Source of the DNA: Nematopogon swammerdamellus
Taxonomy: Eukaryota; Arthropoda; Insecta; Lepidoptera; Adelidae
DNA length: 64,000 bases
Direction of reading: 5' to 3'
Assembly: GCA_946902875.1 (NCBI GenBank)
Contig: OX336348.1
Coordinates: forward strand, 18,687,741-18,751,740
A program made the translations under genes and the position numbers. How positions within the stretch are numbered: the first letter of the stretch is position 1; each line of letters starts with the position of its first letter. Below, piece by piece: positions 33,209 through 42,805 of this stretch. The notes under the pieces are model-generated. The model was not told the origin of the DNA. It made no database searches and saw nothing but the letters and a program-made list of their open reading frames with translations.

Positions 33209-34006
33209 AGCGCAGTAATCCCGACTCGTTAGAGGAGACACACGGTAACCCTGTTTTAAACAGTAATCCCGTCTCGTTGGTAGAAGCCCCTATTTGTAAC
33301 AAAAAGATATATGAAATCTCCCCTTTCAACATTATACATTTACCCTACATAGTCGTACCTACTACAGCCTCTTCAAAACCCTTAAGGTTTCTAGTAGATT
33401 CAGGTGCCTCCCTCTGTCTCATTCAGAGCTCAGCAATAGAGACAATGCCCCAACTCGGCGAGCACAAGCTCAGAATAAAAGGCATTGAAAACTCAAATAA
33501 ACGCTGTGAAACCCTCGGTAACCTCAACCTGGACCTACTCTTCCCCAACACCAGTATGAGCTTTCCCTTCCATCTAGTAAATCTAGAGGGACTGCAGTAC
33601 GAAGGAATCATAGGAACCAATTTATTAAAAAGGTACAAGGCTCACATCGACTATGATTCAGAAATGCCATTCCTACTAGATAACGTAGTGCCTATAAAAT
33701 TAAAAAAACCTGTTTATGTCATTCCTCCTAGATCAGAAATGTTCATCTAGTGCCTAGTCACCAATCCTGAAATTTCGACGGGTCTAGTAATAGACACCAA
33801 GCTACAGGCGGATGTCACCATCGCGAATTGTGTAGAAAAGGTAAAAGGTAACAGATGTGTTAATGTGTCAGTCTTGAACACTTCAGAGAACGATATCATC
33901 CTAGACGACCCCAAGATCGCCCTGGTCTCCATTTCTCAAATTCTAGAACCTTCTGAACCCCAAACCACTCAAATATTTAACCTCAATGCTACACAGTCAG
34001 CCAACA

Positions 34007-34011
34007 CGGTG
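34007..34011. repeat. 5-bp target duplication of BEL element, left
   Basis: CGGTG directly before the 5' LTR; the same five bases follow the 3' LTR at 42012-42016. Five base pairs is usual for BEL/Pao integrases. Confidence 0.95.
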
Positions 34012-34553
34012 TGTTTAGTATTGGTATGTTTAGTTTAGTTGTAGGTTTCATAATTTTTTAGTTTGTTACTAGCCACGATAGTTTATAGTACAGTTGCCTC
34101 GTTTTCGGTCATTGCAACAAGGTATCTCAGGTCTCATGGGTGGAAGAGGTCTTGATGCGTTATTTCACAGCATGAGTATCTACGGCGCTCCGGCGGCGAA
34201 CAGCTACTGCTTGCTTGGAGCCCCCTCCCCCTCGCGGCGAGCACATCACCCCGCGGCCTCGCATCGCCGCTACGCCGCGCTAGCAGATCAGTTGTAATTA
34301 GCTATCGATCGTCAAGCACTGAAACCAATATCGCTCGTGTAAATTGACATTGAACCGTTTCGATCTGCATGGTGTTTTTTAGTGAAATTGAATTAAATAT
34401 TGCATGCGCATGGACTCGTTTTAACCTGTGTGTATCAAGTGCCATACCAGAGTGGAGGACGGCAACTGGCTAGCCGCCGGCTATCCAAGGGATCCTGCTG
34501 GTGAGTAATGCTCGAGATCCTTTGAAGCCTGTTGCCTCCTGAGATACGTAACA
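34012..34553 (+). repeat. BEL/Pao 5' LTR
   Basis: 542 bp from TGTTTAGTATTGG to GATACGTAACA. No clear TATA box was found. The 67-residue frame inside both LTRs (34094-34297 and 41552-41755) is a chance ORF. Confidence 0.95.
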
Positions 34554-36229
34554 TTATTTGGACCTTCGGCCGGAACATATTGTCGATTTATAAAGTTATT
34601 TTACAGTCCAACTTTACAACATTTATTGTGGCTAGAAACATTCCAAGTAGGTAGTTAGAAGCTATTGTTCATCTGAACAAATTAATTAGAATCGAGTTCG
34701 CAAATATACTATTTAACAAGTATTTAACCTACCGAAATGTCATCTTGGGCCTATGTTTTCACTGCATTCAAATAATGGGTACCTAGGTACCTAATAAATA
34801 TCTAATTACTTTATTCCATCTGAGGCAATCAAACTCAGTGTTGGATTTGTCTGGTTATTTAATAGTCGAAAATAGCAAATAAAGATATAGTTTAGTCTGA
34901 AACTATAACTTGTAATTTGTACATTAGTATCAGGCACATTCATGTACCATTTAATTGAATTGAATATGATTTAATTTACTGGCTACTACATAATCCTACA
35001 CATATAAGTGCGTTTGGCTATATGTACAATACAAAGTCGACTCAAGGCAAGCAGAGCAAAACTTACCGACATTAGGAAATTAGTTATTGGTAGGCAGTAG
35101 TACCGTTTCGCATATCCAGTCTACAATTAATTAGCGGCGCGTCTCGGTCGCGATCGCGAAGTAGGTTTCTCCGTTCGGGTCTTGTACGTAACGTAGGGTA
35201 GGTACCAAATTAGGCGAAGTCGCGTCGTCGGAGTCAGCCGGCCGGACGGACCGGAGATGCCATTAGGTATATAGTCCCGCCCGCGATTACGTGCCGGACT
35301 GCCGGCCGACGACGGGCCGCCCGGCTGTCTTGCCACTTCTACCTATCTATCTATACGCATTGACAGCAGATATAGGTGCGTTTACGTACACTGAGGAAAC
35401 GGAGCGCGCGCGCTGCGTTGCGTCCCGCCCGCCCGCGCTGAGTGCGGATCTAGTTTTTTTTCGCTTCTATCTTTCTATCGGCTTGTTGACCGGCTTGGTG
35501 TTGGCAGTTTCTTTAATCTGATAGGTATTGCACGCAATATAGAATGTTGATAATTTAGAACCGTGTTCACAAGTAGGTACAAGTCGGCTTGCATAGCTAG
35601 TTGATTTAGGAATAGGTACCTATGTCGCCCTGATTCGTTTTAATATCTCTTACGCCTTCTTTATTCGATAAAATTTTAATTAATTAATAATTACCTATAC
35701 CTAAACAATGAATTATTAAATTATTGTGCTTGGTTGTGTAGATACCTAATTAATTTAATAGACATATAATTAGGAAATAAGTTCGATTTTCGATTAAAAT
35801 ATTGCATGAAAATAATATAGTGTAGTAAATAATTTATAATTTTTAATTGATATTTCATCACTAATAAATAATTAATTTCATATAATTTTATTACTCAATA
35901 GGAACTTCTCTTGCACGATAGTTAAGTCTATTGCTGGGTCTGTGTGGAAGTTCTATGCATAACAATAACTTGTCGATGTTCTGATAAGCCCTTATTTGTT
36001 TTTATTATTGCACGGTGTTGTACTACTATTATTGCTAATAGCCATTATTTCTGAGAATATCACTATTATTGCTAATAAATAGCTATTATTTCTGAGAATA
36101 CTTGATAGCTTCGAATGGTTATATATACCTACTTCGCTACTTGATACTTGCTGCAATAACTTTAGGTACCTACTATTCCTTGATAGTTAGTTACTTGTTT
36201 ATTTTGATTATTACGCACGCTAGAGCGTA
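34554..36229 (+). other. BEL/Pao untranslated leader, 1.7 kb
   Basis: Long non-coding leader between the 5' LTR and the polyprotein. A GC-rich patch lies at 35125-35345; the rest is AT-rich with many stops. No ORF in it looks real. It probably contains the packaging signal. Confidence 0.6.
34559..34576 (+). promoter_or_regulatory. BEL/Pao candidate primer-binding site
   Basis: TGGACCTTCGGCCGGAAC begins 5 bases after the LTR, and starts TGG as a site pairing with a tRNA CCA end should. The tRNA was not identified. Confidence 0.55.
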
Positions 36230-39200
36230 ATGGCCGCCGCTAAAGCCGCTGCGCTACGCTCGCTGCAGGCCAAACGTACCTTGGCACTCAAACGAATCGA
36301 AGACACTTTGTATTTTGCGAAGCGAGCGCTGGAAGATCCTACTTGCTTGTCGTATTTCAACGCTCGGTTCAAACGACTAGAGGTGTTCTGCGCTTCGTTC
36401 GAAGGCACTCACACAAAAATCATCTCCGAGGAGTTAGATGAGGATGAGTTGGCCAAAGAGGACGAGTTGCGTATACAGTTCGATGAGGCTTATTTCAAAA
36501 TATTAGACATTCACTCCAATTTGATAGGGGATACCGATTCGCAAGCTAACCACAGTTCCGATACGACACAGCGCGAAAATAGGGCCAACGTTCGACTCCC
36601 AAAAATAAATCTAATTAACTTCGATGGTGACATAAAATCATGGCAAACGTTTCACGATATGTTTGACACTCTGGTGCATCGAAACAAATCCCTTAGCAAT
36701 ATCGAGCGTTTTCATTATCTAATCTCATGTCTGTCGCAGGAACCCCTACGCCTAATAAAGGGCTTCCCGATATCTGAGGACAACTACGATGAAGCGTATC
36801 GCGTGTTGCTGGATAGGTACCAAAACAAAAGAAAGTTGGCTTTCACTTACTGGGAGGAGATACAGAACGCTCAGCTGAGGTCGAACTCGCCCGACGATTT
36901 GCGGCGTCTAGTGGACACAGTCAGCGAGAATTTGGCCGTGCTGAAGAATCTCAAACTTCCGGTGGAGAATTGGGACTTCCCCCTCTTTTACACTCTGCTT
37001 CACAAGTTAGAGAAAGACATGCGCCAGAGGTTTGAATTACAGAACAACAGCACGGACATCCCATCGTTCAACAGCCTCCTAGAGTTCGTAAAATTACAGT
37101 GTCGAGCGTTGGATCTGGCTCAGCTGACGACTGACACCTTCGCACAACCCCTTTCTTCGCCGAGGTTGACGAAGCGGGCCGAGAGTCGGCCGAATGCATC
37201 GACACGCAACTCTCTATCACAACCACACTCTTTCGTCGCAAGCGCCTCGGCCACCTCCGATAGAACTGCGCTCTGCGTGGAGTGCCAGGCCGACCACCCT
37301 CTGCACGATTGCCCAACTTTTGGGGCCCGCACCCCCCAATCTCGTTACGACTTCGTAAAGCGACACTCGTTGTGTATCAATTGTCTACGTGTCAATCACG
37401 TGCTTAAGAACTGCAAGTCAAAATTTCGTTGTAGGAAATGTCATCAAACCCACCATACCTTATTGCACTTCGAAAATCCGACTGAAAATCTGGCTGTTGT
37501 CGAGGGATCGTCAGTGAGCCGAGAGCCCCCCTATGATGTAACTCAAGCGGTATTGTCAGCTGCACCAGAGGCGTCTTCCTCGCAGGCTGTCAATGCACTT
37601 GCGAGCACGACCAATTTGCACACAACCGTACTGCTGTCAACTGCCGTTGTCGAAATCTTGGATGCTCGCGGCAATTACCAACAAATTAGAGTACTGATCG
37701 ACAATGGGAGTCAAACAAACTTCCTCACTAGTAGGTGTGTCAATCGGCTTGGCCTCAAACATACCCGAACATTCGTGCCGGTACATGGTCTCGCGCAATC
37801 GTCGTCGCTAGCATCCAGCTCCGTCGCTTGTAGTGTGCGCGGACTGGATCAATCTTTCACCTTCGATATCGATGCGTTGGTGATCCCAAAAATCTGTGGA
37901 GACTTACCCCTCACTCAAGTGTCGGCCGATTCCTGGGAACACATAAAAAACTTAAGGCTTGCAGATCCAAATTTTTCCAATCCCGGATCAATCGACGCGC
38001 TGTTCGGCGCCGAAATATTCTGCGAAATCCTGCTCAGCAATCGGTTGAGTGGCGCCCTTAACGAACCCACCGCGATAAATACCAAACTCGGATGGATACT
38101 CATGGGTAGGGTCCCATGCAACGTCGCTGCTGGATGTCAATCCCTGCTCTCCATAGAGTCGTCCCTTGATCAAAGCATTCGCAAGTTCTGGGAACTCGAA
38201 ACGCTACCAAACCAGGCGTCGCTGAGCGCCGACGATGTAATGTGCGAGTCTATATTTGCGACGTCCCACTGTCGTAATGACCAGGGTCGGTACATCGTAG
38301 CCTTACCTTTTAAATTACCTGAACCTTCGTTCGCTGACACGCGGCCAGTGGCGTTACGACGATTGTTGTCTTTAGAACGACGGTTGGCTCGAGACCCAAA
38401 ACTGAGGGAGGACTACAATGCGTTCATGAAGGATTACCTCCAAAGCGGTCACATGGAACCATCCAAGGCCCCCGGCTCGGAGCGCACCTATTATATTCCG
38501 CACCACTGTGTCCTCAAACCTGAGAGTACGACCACTAAATTGAGAACAGTTTTCGATGCTTCGGCCAAACCATCTCGCGGTCCCTCCCTCAATGAAACAC
38601 TGCTTACGGGACCCCGGTTGCAGGAGGATATCATCACAATCTTACTCCGTTTCCGGAGTCATAAAATAGTATTCACCGCTGACGTACGACAAATGTACCG
38701 GCAAATCCTGATCGCGCCTCATCATCAAGACTACCAACGCATTCTATGGAGGTTCTCGCCTTCTGAACCGATTGGAGAGTTCACTCTCAGGACGGTGACG
38801 TACGGTATGGCTTCTTCGAGCTTTTTAGCGGTGCGCACTCTGTTGCAGTTAGCCAAGGACGAAGGTACGCATAAACCATTAGCCTCTAAAGTCCTAAGTT
38901 CGGATATTTACATGGACGATATTGTTACTGGGTCCAAGAGTGTATCGGAAGCGATCCAGTTGAAAAACGAGCTTGTCGACATCTTACATAAGGGTTGTTT
39001 TGAGCTTCGTAAGTGGGCTAGCAACTCCCCAGACCTACTTAAAACTATTGACCTCGCACACCACCATAGCAATGCCTTATCGTTCGATTCGGATACATCA
39101 TCGCCAATAAAAATCCTTGGGTTGCAATGGCATTCTGATCGGGACACCTTCTCCTTCGTAGTGAATCCCTTGAGTAGGGAATGCACGAAACGAGTGATCC

Positions 39201-41437
39201 TGTCTGAGCTTGCTAGGATATTTGACCCCCTGGGATTCCTGTCCCCGTTGACGTTCACTGCAAAGTGCCTGATCCAACGAATATGGGAACTGGGTTTGGG
39301 CTGGGACGACCTGGCCCCTGAGACTATTGTAAATAAATGGAGTCAGTACGTATCAGAGCTACCATCCCTGGTATCTCTGCAAATTCCCCGGTCACTCGGA
39401 TGCTCGCCCACCGCCAAGGTGCTACTCTGTGGATTCTGCGACGCGTCCGAAGCCGGATATGGTGCGGTAATATATTTTCGCATCGAAGATGGCGACCAAA
39501 ATGTGAGCATTCGGTTGATCGTTGCTCCATCTAAGGTTAGCCCGCTGAAACGAATATCATTACCACGATTAGAGCTCTGCGCTGCCGTGCTGCTCTCCGA
39601 CCTGATCGGGTTTACACTTAGAACCTACACAGAACAAGTCGCGTTCGACAAAATATTCTGCTGGTCTGACTCTACAGTAACATTAGCATGGATCAAGTCA
39701 CCTTCGTCGCGTTGGAAAACCTTCGTAGCCAATCGCGTGAGTCGTATTCAAGACGAAGTTCCTTCTCTCCATTGGCATCACATTCGATCAGAGCACAATC
39801 CAGCTGACTGCGCATCCCGTGGATTGACCGCTGCAGAGCTTATCGACCATCCTCTGTGGTGGACTGGACCGAGTTGGCTTCGGCTACGTGAGTCAGCCTG
39901 GCCAGTATCCAAGTGCTCGGGAGGGGAACCGAACGAAGCCAGATCCGAGCAAAGGAATGCTGTAGTATCGCTCGTGGTCTCCTTGGACAAGATTGACGAT
40001 TTTCTCGAACGGTTTTCGAAACTGTCTACAATTACTTCTATAGTCGCGTATGTTCGTCGGTTCATCCATAACTCTCGTCACCCAGCCAACAAGATCGAGG
40101 GTAAGCCCGCAGCGGTCGAGTTGAATGAAGCGCTTTTCATTTTAATAAAACGTGTTCAATCCGCCGTTTTCGGCGAGGAGATATCCAATATTAAGGCTGG
40201 CAAGCCGATTCCAAAACATCTGCGAAAATTAAACCCGTTCCTCGATTGCGCCGGAGTCCTCAGGGTGGGCGGCAGGCTGTCACATGCCGCCCTAGATTAC
40301 GATAAAAAACACCCGGCCTTGCTTCCTCGTCAAGGTCGTCTCACTACACTCATTATCGAAGACACACATTTTCGACATTTGCATCCAGGTCTACAGACCC
40401 TAAGCTACTTGTTAGCACAAAACTTTTGGATCCTCTCTGCCAGAAGGGCGATCCGTAGTTGTTTATCGAATTGCGTAAGGTGCTTCCGGGTAAACCCAAA
40501 AAACTTACAGCCTCGCATGGCCGACTTGCCCAACGTTCGAGTCCAACAAATAAAACCCTTCGCATGCGTCGGCGTCGATTTCGCAGGCCCCTTTGCCACC
40601 ACCGTCATTCGTCATCGCGGCTCGAGATCCTTTAAGTCGTATATATGCGTGTTCGTGTGCTTCGCGACCAAGGCACTGCATTTAGAGCTTGTCATCGGAT
40701 TAACCAGCGAGGCATTTCTTGGAGCCCTACGTCGCTTTATTGCCCGGAGAGGTCGTTGCAATCGGATCTTCTCAGATTGTGGGACCAACTTTGTAGGGGC
40801 CCAAACTATTCTACAGCCCATCCTGAAAGAAGCTTGCGAACGAGAAAAAATTAGTTTCTCGTTTAATCCCCCCGCTTCACCCCATTTTGGTGGGTTATGG
40901 GAAGCCGGGGTAAAATCAGTAAAAACTCATCTCGCGCGCGTAGTCGGAAATCAAACATTAACCTATGAAGAATTTTACACCATACTAACTCAAATCGAGG
41001 CACTGTTAAATTCTCGACCATTGTGCCCGCTTAGTGCAGATCCAAATGATTTATCGGTACTAACCCCCGGTCATTTTCTTACGCTAGAACCTCTGACGGC
41101 TCTACCAGAATCCGATTATACAAACCTCAACCTGAATCGATTGACACGCTGGCAGCTGATCCAACGTTTACACCAAGACTTTTGGATTCGCTGGCATCGC
41201 GAGTATCTGCACACATTGACCCAGAGACACAAATGGTCTGATACTAGTTCTGAATTGCTCTGCGGTTCTCTGGTTCTTGTGAAGGACGAGTTAACCAGGC
41301 CAATGCATTGGATTCTCGGCCGCGTTGTAGAGTTGCATCCTGGCAAGGATGGAATCTCTCGAGTAGCAACAGTTAAGACTACCAATGGTACACTGCGACG
41401 GCCTTTGGTGAAGCTATGTCCTCTACCAAATCAATAA
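36230..41437 (+). CDS. pol: BEL/Pao Gag-Pol polyprotein, intact
   Basis: 1,735 residues, normal length for BEL/Pao. Order: N-terminal Gag with DUF1759-like capsid (about 95-260); zinc knuckles (C-V-E-C near 350 and C-x2-C-x4-H-x4-C near 383); DUF1758 protease with I-D-N-G-S near 489; reverse transcriptase with D-V-R-Q-M-Y and the catalytic Y-M-D-D near 894; RNase H with F-C-D-A-S near 1067; integrase zinc-binding H-x3-H...C-x2-C (about 1380-1420); integrase core with V-D-F-A-G-P, D-C-G-T-N-F and G-L-W-E-A-G (Asp, Asp, Glu); DUF5641 end. No stop or frameshift. The product is cleaved into particle proteins and replication enzymes in the cytoplasm; integrase then acts in the nucleus. Start chosen as the first ATG, followed by an Ala-rich helix. 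Confidence 0.97.
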   Translation: MAAAKAAALRSLQAKRTLALKRIEDTLYFAKRALEDPTCLSYFNARFKRLEVFCASFEGTHTKIISEELDEDELAKEDELRIQFDEAYFKILDIHSNLIGDTDSQANHSSDTTQRENRANVRLPKINLINFDGDIKSWQTFHDMFDTLVHRNKSLSNIERFHYLISCLSQEPLRLIKGFPISEDNYDEAYRVLLDRYQNKRKLAFTYWEEIQNAQLRSNSPDDLRRLVDTVSENLAVLKNLKLPVENWDFPLFYTLLHKLEKDMRQRFELQNNSTDIPSFNSLLEFVKLQCRALDLAQLTTDTFAQPLSSPRLTKRAESRPNASTRNSLSQPHSFVASASATSDRTALCVECQADHPLHDCPTFGARTPQSRYDFVKRHSLCINCLRVNHVLKNCKSKFRCRKCHQTHHTLLHFENPTENLAVVEGSSVSREPPYDVTQAVLSAAPEASSSQAVNALASTTNLHTTVLLSTAVVEILDARGNYQQIRVLIDNGSQTNFLTSRCVNRLGLKHTRTFVPVHGLAQSSSLASSSVACSVRGLDQSFTFDIDALVIPKICGDLPLTQVSADSWEHIKNLRLADPNFSNPGSIDALFGAEIFCEILLSNRLSGALNEPTAINTKLGWILMGRVPCNVAAGCQSLLSIESSLDQSIRKFWELETLPNQASLSADDVMCESIFATSHCRNDQGRYIVALPFKLPEPSFADTRPVALRRLLSLERRLARDPKLREDYNAFMKDYLQSGHMEPSKAPGSERTYYIPHHCVLKPESTTTKLRTVFDASAKPSRGPSLNETLLTGPRLQEDIITILLRFRSHKIVFTADVRQMYRQILIAPHHQDYQRILWRFSPSEPIGEFTLRTVTYGMASSSFLAVRTLLQLAKDEGTHKPLASKVLSSDIYMDDIVTGSKSVSEAIQLKNELVDILHKGCFELRKWASNSPDLLKTIDLAHHHSNALSFDSDTSSPIKILGLQWHSDRDTFSFVVNPLSRECTKRVILSELARIFDPLGFLSPLTFTAKCLIQRIWELGLGWDDLAPETIVNKWSQYVSELPSLVSLQIPRSLGCSPTAKVLLCGFCDASEAGYGAVIYFRIEDGDQNVSIRLIVAPSKVSPLKRISLPRLELCAAVLLSDLIGFTLRTYTEQVAFDKIFCWSDSTVTLAWIKSPSSRWKTFVANRVSRIQDEVPSLHWHHIRSEHNPADCASRGLTAAELIDHPLWWTGPSWLRLRESAWPVSKCSGGEPNEARSEQRNAVVSLVVSLDKIDDFLERFSKLSTITSIVAYVRRFIHNSRHPANKIEGKPAAVELNEALFILIKRVQSAVFGEEISNIKAGKPIPKHLRKLNPFLDCAGVLRVGGRLSHAALDYDKKHPALLPRQGRLTTLIIEDTHFRHLHPGLQTLSYLLAQNFWILSARRAIRSCLSNCVRCFRVNPKNLQPRMADLPNVRVQQIKPFACVGVDFAGPFATTVIRHRGSRSFKSYICVFVCFATKALHLELVIGLTSEAFLGALRRFIARRGRCNRIFSDCGTNFVGAQTILQPILKEACEREKISFSFNPPASPHFGGLWEAGVKSVKTHLARVVGNQTLTYEEFYTILTQIEALLNSRPLCPLSADPNDLSVLTPGHFLTLEPLTALPESDYTNLNLNRLTRWQLIQRLHQDFWIRWHREYLHTLTQRHKWSDTSSELLCGSLVLVKDELTRPMHWILGRVVELHPGKDGISRVATVKTTNGTLRRPLVKLCPLPNQ

Positions 41438-41458
41438 TTAGCTTAAAATGTGCATTTT

Positions 41459-41469
41459 GGTGGGCGGAA
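41459..41469 (+). promoter_or_regulatory. BEL/Pao polypurine tract
   Basis: GGTGGGCGGAA directly abuts the 3' LTR and is purine-rich apart from one T and one C, as expected for the plus-strand primer. Confidence 0.7.
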
Positions 41470-42011
41470 TGTTTAGTATTGGTATGTTTAGTTTAGTTGT
41501 AGGTTTCATAATTTTTTAGTTTGTTACTAGCCACGATAGTTTATAGTACAGTTGCCTCGTTTTCGGTCATTGCAACAAGGTATCTCAGGTCTCATGGGTG
41601 GAAGAGGTCTTGATGCGTTATTTCACAGCATGAGTATCTACGGCGCTCCGGCGGCGAACAGCTACTGCTTGCTTGGAGCCCCCTCCCCCTCGCGGCGAGC
41701 ACATCACCCCGCGGCCTCGCATCGCCGCTACGCCGCGCTAGCAGATCAGTTGTAATTAGCTATCGATCGTCAAGCACTGAAACCAATATCGCTCGTGTAA
41801 ATTGACATTGAACCGTTTCGATCTGCATGGTGTTTTTTAGTGAAATTGAATTAAATATTGCATGCGCATGGACTCGTTTTAACCTGTGTGTATCAAGTGC
41901 CATACCAGAGTGGAGGACGGCAACTGGCTAGCCGCCGGCTATCCAAGGGATCCTGCTGGTGAGTAATGCTCGAGATCCTTTGAAGCCTGTTGCCTCCTGA
42001 GATACGTAACA
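41470..42011 (+). repeat. BEL/Pao 3' LTR
   Basis: 542 bp, no difference from the 5' LTR found on reading through both. Followed by the CGGTG target duplication (42012-42016). Confidence 0.95.
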
Positions 42012-42805
42012 CGGTGTCCCATAGACAAAATCGAATTCTAGAAACAGTGCCTACAAGCCATCTTAATCCAGAAGAATACAACTCGCTCAAAGAGATGTGC
42101 TTCTCCTTCCCGGACATTTTCCATCTTGAAGGAGATGTCCTAACTTCCACTTCGGCCATACGTCACGACATCAAAATATCTTCCAACCAGACTATCAATG
42201 TGAAGACGTACCGCTACCCCGAAGTCCACAAAGAGGAAGTTAATAAACAAATAGATAAAATGCTAAATCAAGGCATCATTAAACATTCTAAGTCTTCACC
42301 CATTTGGGTCGTGCCCAAAAGCTAGACAATTCGGGACAGCGCAAATGGTGCATCGTAATTGATTACAGGAAATTGAATGATATTACCTTAGGTGACACTT
42401 ACCCAATTCCAAACATAGTAGAGATCCTCGATCAATTGGGAAGTTCTAAATATTTTACAACCCTCGACCTAGCGTCAGGCTTCCATCAGGTCGAAATGGC
42501 ACCCGAAGATGCACCTAAGACCGCCTTTACCGTTCCCTCTGGCCACTATGAATTTAAGAGAATGCTCTTTGGCCTAAAGAACAGCCCAATAACGTTCTCC
42601 CGGCTTATTGGAACAGTTCTATCAGGTCTCCAAGGCATCCACTGCTTCGTCTACCTAGACGACATAGTGATCTATTCACACGACCTTCAATCTCATCTCA
42701 TGAAGCTCAAGCTAGTCTTCCAAAAATGCAGAGAATATAATTTCAAACTCCAGCCAGATAAATGCGAATTCCTACGCAAAGAAGTCGCTTATCTCGGCCA
42801 TATAA
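42012..42805 (+). pseudogene. pol: Gypsy-A pol, reverse transcriptase first part
   Basis: Resumes after the BEL insertion. It encodes the RT N-terminus (E-G-D-V-L-T-S near 42130; P-I-W-V-V-P-K). A frameshift in the A-run at about 42317-42321 gives a stop at 42323; the other frame (from 42304) then carries the palm with V-I-D-Y-R-K-L-N, F-T-T-L-D-L-A-S-G-F-H-Q, F-G-L-K-N-S-P and the catalytic Y-L-D-D at about 42652. The domain is cut at 42805 by Helitron E and continues at 46741. Confidence 0.92.

Larger units (their letters stand above)
32647..34011 (+). pseudogene. pol: Gypsy-A pol, linker and aspartic protease
   Basis: After gag, a serine/glycine-rich linker built from tandem repeats leads into the protease. 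The frame that is open from 33091 contains L-V-D-S-G-A-S (catalytic motif) at about residues 107-113 of that frame and G-I-I-G-T-N-L-L downstream, both standard for retroelement proteases. Defects: a 1-bp length change between repeats at about 33110-33120 and a TAG at 33748-33750, after which the same frame continues to 34011. There the BEL/Pao element is inserted, and pol resumes at 42012. Confidence 0.85.
34012..42011 (+). mobile_element. Complete BEL/Pao LTR retrotransposon, 8,000 bp
   Basis: Two 542-bp LTRs that read identical, a 5-bp target duplication, a candidate primer-binding site, one uninterrupted 1,735-codon polyprotein, and a purine-rich tract abutting the 3' LTR. All parts needed for autonomous retrotransposition appear present, and LTR identity implies recent insertion. 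The target is the pol gene of the older Gypsy-A element, same orientation. Confidence 0.95.

Noticed and set aside
34094..34297. 67-residue ORF present twice
   Set aside because: It is inside both BEL LTRs and shows no domain; LTR non-coding sequence.
38908..39258. Antisense ORFs across the BEL polyprotein (37068, 39778, 41116 and others)
   Set aside because: Shadows of the long sense frame.
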